7,228 bases of DNA from Ignavibacteria bacterium UBA4661 (GCA_002405405.1 DHLT01000004.1:1-7228); one strand, 5' to 3'. Positions 1-6,173 are shown, counted from the stretch's first letter. The notes: generated from the sequence alone by a model not told the origin. Made by a program: numbers and translations.

Positions 1-175
1 AATAAAAAAAAATTATAAAAAAATTAAAAAAATTTTAATTAAAAAAAAAAAAATTAAAATTTTTTATAAAAAAAAATTAAAAAAAAAAAAATTAAAAAAT
101 ACGTTAATTAAAAAAAATTAAAAAAAAAAATTTAATTAAAAAAAAATTAAAAAAAAAAGAAAAAAGAAAAACTTA
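1..175. repeat. A/T-only low-complexity tract
   Basis: From base 1 to 158 only two bases are not A or T (C102 and G103). By eye count about 117 are A and 39 are T on the plus strand. Short TT interruptions break long A-runs, often at intervals of 10 to 12 bases. No open reading frame, promoter or RNA gene can be supported here. Read from the minus strand it is a long U-rich run just downstream of the response regulator gene. It could be a real AT-rich intergenic spacer with A-tract curvature, or a low-quality assembly edge. The abrupt change to normal composition at about 175 is plain in the sequence. Confidence 0.8.
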
Positions 176-186
176 TACACGACTCT

Positions 187-210
187 CGCCATTACGTAAT
201 GGCGGGTTTT
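187..210. terminator. 18-bp perfect palindrome at the end of the response regulator gene
   Basis: CGCCATTACGTAATGGCG at 187-204 is a perfect palindrome that contains the gene's TAA stop codon (minus strand, 192-194). On the plus strand it is followed by GG and TTTT (207-210). On the minus strand a U-rich run begins only about 15 bases after the stem. As RNA the stem would need a small central loop, which shortens it. It is a plausible transcription end for the minus-strand gene, but the distance to the U-run is not ideal. Confidence 0.4.
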
Positions 211-1007
211 GAATCTAAGATATCTCGCATAGCTTGAGCAGATGCCACACGACTTCGGTCACCATACATGCGGGCAACCTCCGCCAGCGACATGCTCACA
301 TAATCCGGCTGTTGCTCATGATGATGCCGTGCCGGTGTTGCTGCTGCGGGTGCAGGAGTGTGAGCAGATTCGCGGCGAGCACCAACTTGACGCTGACTGC
401 TATTCCTCACAGCAGAAAAATCACTTCCGGCGTGCTCCACATTATCGGCATGATGACCTTGATAGACTTCCGTCGTTCGTTGAGTGTCGTCATACTGCTG
501 CCATGCCTCATCAAGAGCATGACCATCATCAACAAAGGGTTTTCCATCATGCGAAGCAAACTCTTCACCATTCTCCAGACCTTGTGGTACACCGATGCGG
601 CGTTGTTTCATCAGAGTCATGATACGTTGCCCATAAACAGACTGCAACCGTTGCTCTAATGATGACTTGGTAAATGGCTTTTCTAAAAATGAACGAACAC
701 CAATACTTCGGAGTGACTCATTGACAGTTGGTGGTACACGCAACGCCAGAACAAACAAAGGGATAGATTGTGTTATAGGAATAGAAGAAAGCAAACGCAA
801 TGCCGACATCAATGGAATATCAGGCAGAGTAGAATCAACCACAATACCCATCGGTATTGTTTGTACTGCAAGGGCAATACCATCAACAGCATTACTAGCA
901 CTAAGCGGTTCAAAACCAAGATCAGCGATGGCTTTTTCCAAGACACGCCGGATAATAGCATCGTCTTCAATAATTAGAATTGCCGCTCGCATGTGTGCCT
1001 GTGCCAT
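192..1007 (-). CDS. Response regulator receiver protein with unrecognised C-terminal extension
   Basis: A 271-residue protein. Residues 7-126 form a CheY-like receiver domain: acidic pocket E14, D15 and D16, predicted phospho-acceptor D58 in the VVDSTLPD motif, and the conserved lysine K110 in EKPF. The switch position normally held by Thr or Ser (T87 in CheY) aligns with Ala88, so the usual Thr/Tyr coupling is missing. No DNA-binding or enzyme output domain is recognisable. Residues 130-232 are polar, Gln/His/Ala-rich and probably disordered. A conserved-looking helical tail follows at 234-266 (SLAEVARMYGD, then AQAMRDIL). The ATG at 1007 is used, but the ATG at 992 would start directly at the receiver fold and is a good alternative; neither has a strong SD. 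It lies 66 bases after csrA on the same strand and may be co-transcribed with fliW and csrA. Its partner kinase is not in the window. Confidence 0.85.
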   Translation of the reverse strand: MAQAHMRAAILIIEDDAIIRRVLEKAIADLGFEPLSASNAVDGIALAVQTIPMGIVVDSTLPDIPLMSALRLLSSIPITQSIPLFVLALRVPPTVNESLRSIGVRSFLEKPFTKSSLEQRLQSVYGQRIMTLMKQRRIGVPQGLENGEEFASHDGKPFVDDGHALDEAWQQYDDTQRTTEVYQGHHADNVEHAGSDFSAVRNSSQRQVGARRESAHTPAPAAATPARHHHEQQPDYVSMSLAEVARMYGDRSRVASAQAMRDILDSKPAIT

Positions 1008-1022
1008 TGTGGCTCTCGCTTT

Positions 1023-1045
1023 GATGCCTATATCGTGTAGGCATC
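1023..1045 (-). other. Hairpin between csrA and the response regulator gene
   Basis: GATGCCTA (1023-1030) and TAGGCATC (1038-1045) are perfect 8-base inverted arms around a 7-base loop. In the minus-strand transcript the stem lies in the leader of the response regulator gene, about 15 bases before its start, and is followed by AAAGCG rather than a U-run. It is therefore not a typical intrinsic terminator in the direction of the genes. It could be an attenuating or RNA-stabilising structure, or a protein-binding site. Confidence 0.45.
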
Positions 1046-1073
1046 GCTTTCAATCAGGAAGAATATAAACAAC

Positions 1074-1325
1074 TTATTCTGCTGTACCCGGTTCGATATG
1101 TAAACCAACTGCTTTTAACGCAGCCTGCAAGCCTTCACGCTCTGTTTGTACCGCTTGATGATTAACATCGCGAATGCGATCATACACTTCTTGCCGATGC
1201 ACAGGCACAGAGCGCGGAGCTTCAATGCCTAACTTTACAAAGCCGCGATCATATCCTAAAACCGTTACCTTGATCGTTGAACCAATCGTAACAACTTCAC
1301 CAATTTTCCGTGAGAGAACTAACAT
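1074..1325 (-). CDS. csrA: Carbon storage regulator CsrA, translational regulator
   Basis: An 83-residue CsrA/RsmA. The family is a homodimeric RNA-binding protein that binds GGA motifs in mRNA leaders, often blocking ribosome access. The N-terminal MLVLSRKIGE signature, the GIEAPRSVPVHR segment and both RNA-contacting arginines, R6 and R44, are present. It is longer than the 61-residue E. coli protein by about 20 residues after the core (about 61-83). Such a C-terminal extension occurs in CsrA proteins controlled by FliW, and fliW is directly upstream, 73 bases away on the same strand. The ATG at 1325 is supported by an SD sequence, AAAGGA, seven bases upstream. In FliW-containing bacteria CsrA represses flagellin translation, so a role in motility control is expected. 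The identification is secure; the target RNAs are inferred. Confidence 0.97.
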   Translation of the reverse strand: MLVLSRKIGEVVTIGSTIKVTVLGYDRGFVKLGIEAPRSVPVHRQEVYDRIRDVNHQAVQTEREGLQAALKAVGLHIEPGTAE

Positions 1326-1338
1326 AGTGCCATCCTTT
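1326..1338 (-). promoter_or_regulatory. csrA ribosome binding site with CsrA-type GGA motif
   Basis: On the minus strand the csrA leader reads AAAGGATGGCACT directly before the ATG. AAAGGA (1333-1338) is the SD sequence, with a seven-base spacer. AAGGATG matches the ARGGAUG core of the CsrA consensus at all seven positions. CsrA bound here would cover its own ribosome binding site. The SD function is well supported; autoregulation is inferred. Confidence 0.6.
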
Positions 1339-1398
1339 GTCTGTGTATCGTTTCGTCTGTGTGTATGAAAAGCAGGAAGAAATTATTAGTGCATGATC

Positions 1399-1818
1399 TT
1401 ATGCTTTGGGTTGTACAACAAAATCCGTTTGATATCGTTCTGACGACAACACAATCTGTTCGCCCAGCATCGTTTGACTATTCATAATGATAGGTGCTTT
1501 CATATTGATGCTAATCTGCCCTTGGGAAAGATTAACAACAACAAACACCGTATTCTGTGTTGGATCGACATCAAGTGCAGGCTTGTACTGCATATCGATT
1601 ATCAGCGCATTAATAATCGGCAATCCGATAGTCGGATCTTCAATAGCAATTAACCACTGAATCGGCGCGGTACTATCATCGCTAATCAGCACATACTCGG
1701 TCAAATGGGTAAAGCCAATGATACCATTCGGAAAGATAAAAATCTGTTCCGGGGCGATCGTTAACTCACCAAATTGGTGTGTTGTTATGGTTCGTACTGT
1801 ATGAGTTGCGTCCTGCAT
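1399..1818 (-). CDS. fliW: Flagellar assembly factor FliW
   Basis: A protein of 139 residues from the ATG at 1818, close to the usual FliW size. FliW binds CsrA and relieves its repression of flagellin mRNA; free flagellin competes for FliW, which couples flagellin synthesis to export. Family hallmarks seen are FPNGIIGF near residues 29-36, DPTIGLP near 61-67, NMKAPIIMN at 105-113 and GEQIVL at 119-124. In-frame ATGs at 1872 and 1863 would add 18 or 15 residues (MKIMLICRVC and so on) that do not resemble a FliW N-terminus. The 1818 start has a weak GGA about seven bases upstream. The stop is TAA at 1399. It precedes csrA on the same strand, the arrangement common for this pair, which strengthens both calls. 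A LexA-like palindrome and a weak promoter lie upstream. Confidence 0.93.
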   Translation of the reverse strand: MQDATHTVRTITTHQFGELTIAPEQIFIFPNGIIGFTHLTEYVLISDDSTAPIQWLIAIEDPTIGLPIINALIIDMQYKPALDVDPTQNTVFVVVNLSQGQISINMKAPIIMNSQTMLGEQIVLSSERYQTDFVVQPKA

Positions 1819-1873
1819 AGATAATTCCGATAAATTCAACGTACACACTCTGCAAATGAGCATGATCTTCATG

Positions 1874-1887
1874 AGAACATATGTTCT
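1874..1887. promoter_or_regulatory. LexA-box-like 14-bp palindrome upstream of fliW
   Basis: AGAACATATGTTCT is a perfect palindrome in the motB-fliW gap. Its core GAACATATGTTC fits the GAAC-N4-GTTC pattern of the LexA (DinR) box of Gram-positive bacteria, lacking only the outer C and G. It lies just downstream of a candidate -10 element, where an operator would block transcription. The palindrome is certain. The bound regulator is a guess, since LexA motifs differ between phyla. Confidence 0.4.
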
Positions 1888-1897
1888 TCTCTTGACA

Positions 1898-1924
1898 ATA
1901 ATAGTATCGGCTTGATACTGTCAG
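1898..1924 (-). promoter_or_regulatory. Weak candidate promoter for fliW-csrA
   Basis: On the minus strand CTGACA (1919-1924, one mismatch to TTGACA) is followed after 15 bases by TATTAT (1898-1903, one mismatch to TATAAT). The spacer is shorter than the preferred 17. It would give a start near 1890 and a leader of about 72 bases before fliW. The call rests only on consensus likeness. Flagellar genes may instead use an alternative sigma factor. Confidence 0.25.
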
Positions 1925-1997
1925 AAATGAAATAGCTTTCTGCAAAGAGCATGAAACTTTTTTACAGAAGGAATCTACAAATTTCAAGTGATTTTAG

Positions 1998-2816
1998 TTA
2001 CGGCGAATTCACATAGCCCTGTGTTGTTGGTCGCTGAGGAGGTATCTCACGAATGAGAATCTCCACGCGACGGTTACGATTTCGCCCTTCCTGAGTCGCA
2101 TTATCGGCAATTGGCTGCTGAGAACCAACACCCTGCACTTCGACGTATTTATCATACACACCGTGCTCAATACAATAGTATGCCACAGCAAGTGATCGTG
2201 CCGTTGAGAGATGCCAATTAGATTCAAATTGAAAACTTCGGATATTGATGCTGTCGGTATGTCCTACAAAAACAATATTGCGTAAGCGACTTATCCGTGC
2301 TAATGCTCGTGCTAATGTATCAAGCATGGATGTACTTGTAGGACGAATTTGCGCTTTGCCTGATTCAAAAAGAACACCTTCGCCCAAACGAACAATAATG
2401 CCCTCCGGCATTCGTAAAACATCTGCACTGCCGTTTTGCAATAATCCACCTAATGCAGAACGAACATCACTTTCTATTTGCTCATCCGAGATTGGCGCCT
2501 GCATACCACTACCATCTTGGCGGTACATTTGTTGTGGCACACCTTGTTGTCCTTGTAAAACACCATTGCCTCCGGGTAATGCAGAAACATTATGCAATGA
2601 ATCTGCTTTTTTGTGGTTGGGTTGAAAATACTTATTCATTGCAGTTGCTACTTCTTGAAATTTCGAAGCATCCGTTTGCGATGACGCATAGAGAATTACA
2701 AACAGTCCCAACAAAAGCGTAATCATGTCAGCATATGTCAGTAAATATCGCTCTTGCTGATTATGATCATCGGTTGATCTCTGTTTCTTTCGACGAGAAT
2801 AACGTGATTCTGTCAT
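1998..2816 (-). CDS. motB: Flagellar motor stator protein MotB (OmpA/MotB family)
   Basis: A 272-residue inner-membrane stator protein that, with MotA, conducts ions and anchors the motor to peptidoglycan. A basic cytoplasmic N-terminus (SRRKKQR) precedes one membrane segment at about 25-46 that contains the MotB signature LLTYADMITLLLGLFVILYA. D30 in YAD is the expected ion-binding aspartate. A Gln/Gly-rich linker (about 65-110) leads to a C-terminal OmpA-like peptidoglycan-binding domain (about 139-256) with FVGHTDS, FESNWHLSTARS and the NRRVEILI end. The ATG at 2816 overlaps the glycosyltransferase TGA as ATGA and has a strong AAGGAG site, so translational coupling is likely. The frame is open further upstream to 3137, but that part lies inside the glycosyltransferase gene and is not MotB-like. 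No motA is adjacent, which is unusual. Whether the ion is H+ or Na+ cannot be told. Confidence 0.92.
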   Translation of the reverse strand: MTESRYSRRKKQRSTDDHNQQERYLLTYADMITLLLGLFVILYASSQTDASKFQEVATAMNKYFQPNHKKADSLHNVSALPGGNGVLQGQQGVPQQMYRQDGSGMQAPISDEQIESDVRSALGGLLQNGSADVLRMPEGIIVRLGEGVLFESGKAQIRPTSTSMLDTLARALARISRLRNIVFVGHTDSINIRSFQFESNWHLSTARSLAVAYYCIEHGVYDKYVEVQGVGSQQPIADNATQEGRNRNRRVEILIREIPPQRPTTQGYVNSP

Positions 2817-3967
2817 AGTTGCGCTCCTTGCGATACAGAATGATTGCGCCCTTTCCAGACTACCGAAGTCTTCAGAAGAAAAAATGGTGAAATGAGTTCC
2901 AACAATAAAAAGAATGGTGTAGCAATCACTGACCATCGTTGTAAATATGTCATGCGTAACTCTCGTAACGATGGATAATAGACCAACATATCGCATATCC
3001 AACGGAAGAAAACAAAACCTGCTGTCACGATCCATTCTCCTTGCCATGCGGCAGTAGCGATCCCAAGCCAGAGTGCTGTTGACGACAGTACGAAAATTGT
3101 TGCTCGCCAACCAAGCGCTTTCCCACCCGTCGCCCAACGATGCTGTTGCCGAAGAAACTCTATGAATGTTTGGCAGGGTTGTGTAGTTACTTTTAAACGT
3201 CGATCACAGACATACCGAATACGCCATGCAGTACGTGCAACTGCTTGAAGTAAAGCTAAATCTTCAGTAACAGAAAATGGAATGTTTTCGTACCCACCAA
3301 TCTCATCATAAACACTTTTACGAAGAGTAATGTTGTTCCCAAAGCATCCGAGAGGCTGGCGTATGCCAACGCCTGCACTTGCCATGGTATGATTAAATAC
3401 CCACATCAAACCCTGTACGCGCGCAAATATGTTTGGCTGATTGATGACTGTAAACGATGGCATCATACCGACACGATTATCAGACAGAACTTTCGCGGCG
3501 GTCGTAAGCCATGCCGACTCTACCGTGCAGTCTGCATCGGTCATCATCAACAGTTCTCCACCTGCTTGTTGAATGCCGATATGCAAAGCACGAGGTTTGC
3601 CGCGCAATGACGGTGCACTTGTTGCATAATCGGCTGTATGCACTAGGCGCAATGACCTATACTGTTGTTGTAATCGCTCCACAATTTCTACGGTGGCATC
3701 ATCTGATTGGTCATTAACGACAATCACTTCAAAACATTCTGGAGGGTAGGTACTTTCCATAATCGAGCGGATACACTGTTCGATATTCTGCTCTTCATTG
3801 CGTGCCGGTACGATAACAGAAATGAATGGACGGGAATCTATACGTTCGTCAATCACATACAGACGTTCGCGCATAGCACCGACAACAAAAAGAATTGTAC
3901 GAACACCGTACAGAAGCAAGGCGGTGATATAAATCACCAGAAGAGGCAGAGAAAGTGACTCTATCAT
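2813..3967 (-). CDS. Membrane-anchored family 2 glycosyltransferase
   Basis: A 384-residue GT2-family protein. Residues 5-31 form an N-terminal membrane helix, and the catalytic GT-A domain runs from about 47 to 280. The substrate-binding region includes VIVPARNEE and VVNDQSDD (D86). The metal-binding DAD is at 144-146, the catalytic TED at 234-236 and QQHRW at 274-278. The set D, DxD, ED and Q(Q/R)xRW is the signature shared by processive synthases such as cellulose, hyaluronan and chitin synthases and by related glycosyltransferases. Two or more hydrophobic segments follow at about 290-330 and 345-368, ending in WKGR. The donor and acceptor cannot be read from sequence. The ATG at 3967 is chosen over an in-frame TTG at 3985; neither has a clear SD. 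Its TGA overlaps motB. A role in cell-surface polysaccharide or glycolipid synthesis is the default; a link to flagella is suggested only by position. Confidence 0.88.
   Translation of the reverse strand: MIESLSLPLLVIYITALLLYGVRTILFVVGAMRERLYVIDERIDSRPFISVIVPARNEEQNIEQCIRSIMESTYPPECFEVIVVNDQSDDATVEIVERLQQQYRSLRLVHTADYATSAPSLRGKPRALHIGIQQAGGELLMMTDADCTVESAWLTTAAKVLSDNRVGMMPSFTVINQPNIFARVQGLMWVFNHTMASAGVGIRQPLGCFGNNITLRKSVYDEIGGYENIPFSVTEDLALLQAVARTAWRIRYVCDRRLKVTTQPCQTFIEFLRQQHRWATGGKALGWRATIFVLSSTALWLGIATAAWQGEWIVTAGFVFFRWICDMLVYYPSLRELRMTYLQRWSVIATPFFLLLELISPFFLLKTSVVWKGRNHSVSQGAQL
2824..2829 (-). promoter_or_regulatory. Strong Shine-Dalgarno site of motB inside the glycosyltransferase gene
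   Basis: The minus strand reads AAGGAG followed by seven bases and the ATG at 2816. This near-perfect site lies within the last codons of the upstream gene. It fixes the motB start at 2816 rather than at a longer upstream extension. Confidence 0.85.
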
Positions 3968-4027
3968 GAGCGATGATAAAAACAAAGATGTGCTAACACA
4001 GAGTCAATCGAGAATAGTAGATACAAC

Positions 4028-4065
4028 AACGGCAAGCAAATTACACTTGCTTGCCGTTTTTCTTT
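4028..4065. terminator. Hairpin with T-run between rpsA and the glycosyltransferase gene
   Basis: AACGGCAAGCAA (4028-4039) and TTGCTTGCCGTT (4047-4058) are perfect 12-base arms around a seven-base loop. On the plus strand the stem runs into TTTTTCTTT, a textbook intrinsic terminator. Both flanking genes read on the minus strand, where the stem is followed only by GTTGTATCT, a weak U-run. It probably ends the rpsA transcript, with stronger stopping power against antisense transcription from the left. No convincing promoter for the glycosyltransferase-motB unit is visible in the remaining gap to 3968. Confidence 0.7.
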
Positions 4066-4113
4066 ATCAAAAAGTATACAACACTCTGACAATGCTATAC
4101 TTTTTTATTATGC

Positions 4114-5916
4114 TTACTCAAAATCAGTTTCCGTTACAGGAATATGCTGATTTAATGTTTGCTCCGAGGTGTAGTTTTCTGCACCGGGGACAGGATGGTT
4201 GGCGTTGTATGTGTCAATCACTGATTGATTTTTCCCTTTCAAGAATTCTACTGCCGACAACACCATTTTCTTCGCTTCTTTGTCGAATTCAATACACTTG
4301 AGTGGAATATTTTCATCCACGCGGAAGTAATCAGCAATGTTTTTCACAGGAGCGAAAGAAAGTTGCGATGTTGGCACGAAACCATCAACTCCCTCCGGCA
4401 ATTCCACAATCAATCCTTTCTCGATAATGCGTACAACACGACCTTCGGTCTCTGTACCAACACGATAAGTATCAGCAAAGACATCCCAAGGATTATCGCG
4501 TACTTGTTTATGACCGAGCGAAATACGACGTTGATCTAAGTCTATACCCAAGATAACAACATCCATTTCATCGCCTTTTTTCACAAACTCTCCGGGGTGA
4601 CGAATTTTTTTCGTCCATGACAAGTCACTGATATGCACAAGACCATCAACACCCGGCTCAAGCTCAACAAAGACACCAAAGTTCGTGATGTTGCGCACGA
4701 TACCGCTGTGTTTGGAATCTACCGGATATTTAGCAAGAAGTTCTTGCCATGGATCAGGAGAGAGTTGTTTCATACCAAGCGACAAGCGTTTGCTACCCTT
4801 GTCGATAATGAGGACAACAGCATCAACGGTTTGTCCCATCGATACGATTTGTGATGGATGTTTGATATGCTCTGTCCATGACATTTCGCTGATGTGGATA
4901 AGACCCTCGATACCTTTCTCGATTTCGATAAATGCACCGTAGTCGGTAAGCGATACGACTTTGCCGGTAACTTTCGTTCCCACTTCGTATTTCTCGCCAA
5001 TCGTATCCCATGGATGCGAGGTAAGCTGCTTAATACCAAGCGAAATACGTTTTTTGTCTTCATCAAAATCAAGAACAACTACTTTAATTTTTTCGTCAAG
5101 TTTAACAACTTCCGATGGATGTGATACACGACCCCATGAAAGATCAGTAATGTGGACAAGACCATCAACACCACCCAAGTCAACAAACACACCAAAGTCA
5201 GTAATTGCCTTAACGCTACCTTCAAGAACAAGACCTTTTTCAAGTTTCTCGAGAATCTCTTCGCGAACACCTTTGAGTTGCTCTTCGAGAAGAACTTTAT
5301 GGCTTACAACAACATTCTCGTTGGGGTGATTGATTTTTACAACACGAACATCAAGAATACGGTCGATCCATGCATCGAAATCGCGCACAGGCTTCACATC
5401 AATTTGCGAACCCGGCAAGAATGCTTCCAAGCCCATCAAATCAACAACCATACCGCCACGAATACGACGAAGTAAGCGTGCCTTCAAAACTTCTTGACGC
5501 TCAAATGCACCATTAACACGCTCCCATGTACGCATGAAATCAGCGCGACGGCGTGAAAGGATCAATTTACCGTCTTTGTCTTCGAGACTTTCAAGGAATA
5601 CCTCAACTTCATCACCAATACGATACTCTTCCCATGTCGAAAATTCTTGGCGTGGAATAATACCAACCGACTTAAATCCGATATCAACCGTAACTTCACT
5701 GTCATTGAGTGTCAAGATGCGACCTTTGATCAAGTCATTTTCTTGAATTTTCGACAATGTCTTGTCAAACAAGTTTTCAAAATCTGCTGATGCAGACATC
5801 ATAGAATCAAAATCGCCATCCATAATGGATGCTACTGAGAAACGCTTGTGCGCGTTAGGGCGTGGCTTCTCGCCTGCCTGTGACGATACGAGTTGTTCGT
5901 CTTGTACTTCGGACAT
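4114..5916 (-). CDS. rpsA: 30S ribosomal protein S1 with six S1 repeats
   Basis: A 600-residue S1, which binds mRNA on the small ribosomal subunit and helps initiate translation. Six OB-fold S1 domains can be traced at about 61-122, 140-206, 228-296, 313-382, 400-468 and 487-555. Domains 3 to 5 carry the clearest motifs: FGVFVDLGGVDGLVHITDLSW, then YGAFIEIEKGIEGLIHISEMSW, then FGVFVELEPGVDGLVHISDLSW, each with a downstream RISLG or RLSLG strand. The first two are diverged, as usual for the ribosome-binding half. An acidic, low-complexity N-terminus (1-50) and a tail (560-600) flank the repeats. The ATG at 5916 has GGAG five bases upstream. An in-frame TTG at 5949 would add 11 residues and is less likely. 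A possible small gene lies 41 bases upstream on the same strand, and a hairpin lies 55 bases after the stop. Confidence 0.97.
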   Translation of the reverse strand: MSEVQDEQLVSSQAGEKPRPNAHKRFSVASIMDGDFDSMMSASADFENLFDKTLSKIQENDLIKGRILTLNDSEVTVDIGFKSVGIIPRQEFSTWEEYRIGDEVEVFLESLEDKDGKLILSRRRADFMRTWERVNGAFERQEVLKARLLRRIRGGMVVDLMGLEAFLPGSQIDVKPVRDFDAWIDRILDVRVVKINHPNENVVVSHKVLLEEQLKGVREEILEKLEKGLVLEGSVKAITDFGVFVDLGGVDGLVHITDLSWGRVSHPSEVVKLDEKIKVVVLDFDEDKKRISLGIKQLTSHPWDTIGEKYEVGTKVTGKVVSLTDYGAFIEIEKGIEGLIHISEMSWTEHIKHPSQIVSMGQTVDAVVLIIDKGSKRLSLGMKQLSPDPWQELLAKYPVDSKHSGIVRNITNFGVFVELEPGVDGLVHISDLSWTKKIRHPGEFVKKGDEMDVVILGIDLDQRRISLGHKQVRDNPWDVFADTYRVGTETEGRVVRIIEKGLIVELPEGVDGFVPTSQLSFAPVKNIADYFRVDENIPLKCIEFDKEAKKMVLSAVEFLKGKNQSVIDTYNANHPVPGAENYTSEQTLNQHIPVTETDFE

Positions 5917-5921
5917 AGATG

Positions 5922-5925
5922 CTCC
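5922..5925 (-). promoter_or_regulatory. Shine-Dalgarno site fixing the rpsA start
   Basis: CGGAG, with GGAG at 5922-5925, stands five bases before the ATG at 5916 on the minus strand. No comparable site precedes the alternative TTG at 5949. This supports the 600-residue form of S1. Confidence 0.6.
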
Positions 5926-5957
5926 GAATGTTGAATAAAAGTGAAACAAACTGTGAA

Positions 5958-6056
5958 TTACTCCCCTTCAGATGCTTTGCTCAAGCGAGCATTGGGGAAA
6001 AGAACACGAAAATACCGTTTAAAATGGGTTTTACCAAACGACTTCGATTGACCCAT
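5958..6056 (-). CDS. Possible 32-aa basic small protein upstream of rpsA
   Basis: ATG at 6056 to TAA at 5958, 32 residues, not matched to a family I recognise. The peptide begins MGQSKSFGK and contains a basic and aromatic stretch, KTHFKRYFRVLFP, then a polar end with two glutamates. It has seven Lys/Arg and one His. In favour of it being real: a GGGAG ribosome binding site eight bases upstream (6065-6069), the same strand as rpsA, and only 41 bases between its stop and the rpsA start. The composition would fit a small ribosome- or RNA-associated protein, or a leader peptide controlling rpsA. The size is too short for coding statistics, so conservation is the deciding evidence. Confidence 0.5.
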   Translation of the reverse strand: MGQSKSFGKTHFKRYFRVLFPNARLSKASEGE

Positions 6057-6064
6057 TATTAACT

Positions 6065-6069
6065 CTCCC
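6065..6069 (-). promoter_or_regulatory. Shine-Dalgarno site of the small ORF
   Basis: GGGAG on the minus strand, with eight bases between GGAG and the ATG at 6056. It is as good as the sites of the confirmed genes here and is the main reason to take the 32-codon frame seriously. Confidence 0.5.
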
Positions 6070-6134
6070 ATAGAGTGCGTGTTCACGACACTACATTGAT
6101 TGCCGCTTCATATTCAACAGAATCTTTTCTATTT

Positions 6135-6172
6135 TCCTTTCATTGTATGCAGTTTCCCTTGCATACCATTCC
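6135..6172 (-). promoter_or_regulatory. Leader hairpin with GGA motifs before the rpsA unit
   Basis: The arms GTATGCA and TGCATAC (6145-6151 and 6160-6166) enclose an eight-base loop that reads AGGGAAAC on the minus strand. Two more GGA triplets flank it, at 6170-6172 and 6135-6137. A GGA in a hairpin loop with further GGAs nearby is the usual look of CsrA binding sites, and csrA is in this window. The inverted repeat is certain; CsrA binding is inference, and the repeat could equally be a DNA operator between the divergent genes. Confidence 0.35.
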
Positions 6173-6173
6173 T

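Noticed and set aside
234..977. Plus-strand open frames opposite the response regulator
   Set aside because: The minus strand encodes a clear receiver domain; the plus frames are low-complexity or cysteine-rich without known features.
1819..1872. Longer FliW start at ATG 1872
   Set aside because: The extra 18 residues do not resemble FliW and include bases next to the palindrome; kept only as an alternative.
1892..1921. Plus-strand TTGACA with TACTGT 18 bases on
   Set aside because: A good -35 but a poor -10 element, and no plus-strand gene follows; it would read antisense to motB.
2817..3137. Upstream extension of the MotB reading frame
   Set aside because: It lies inside the glycosyltransferase gene in another frame, has no MotB-like sequence, and a strong AAGGAG site marks the start at 2816.
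3968..3985. Longer glycosyltransferase start at TTG 3985
   Set aside because: TTG without an SD; the ATG at 3967 already gives a complete N-terminal membrane helix.
4600..5200. Repeated DNA segments such as GACCATCAACACC
   Set aside because: They encode the recurring DGLVHI motif of successive S1 domains; they are not a mobile or CRISPR repeat.
4685..5475. Plus-strand open frames across the S1 gene
   Set aside because: They mirror the repeated S1 coding sequence on the opposite strand, with no ribosome binding sites or recognisable domains.
5917..5949. Longer S1 start at TTG 5949
   Set aside because: It adds an 11-residue MFHFYSTFGAS segment without an SD; the ATG at 5916 has GGAG at suitable distance.
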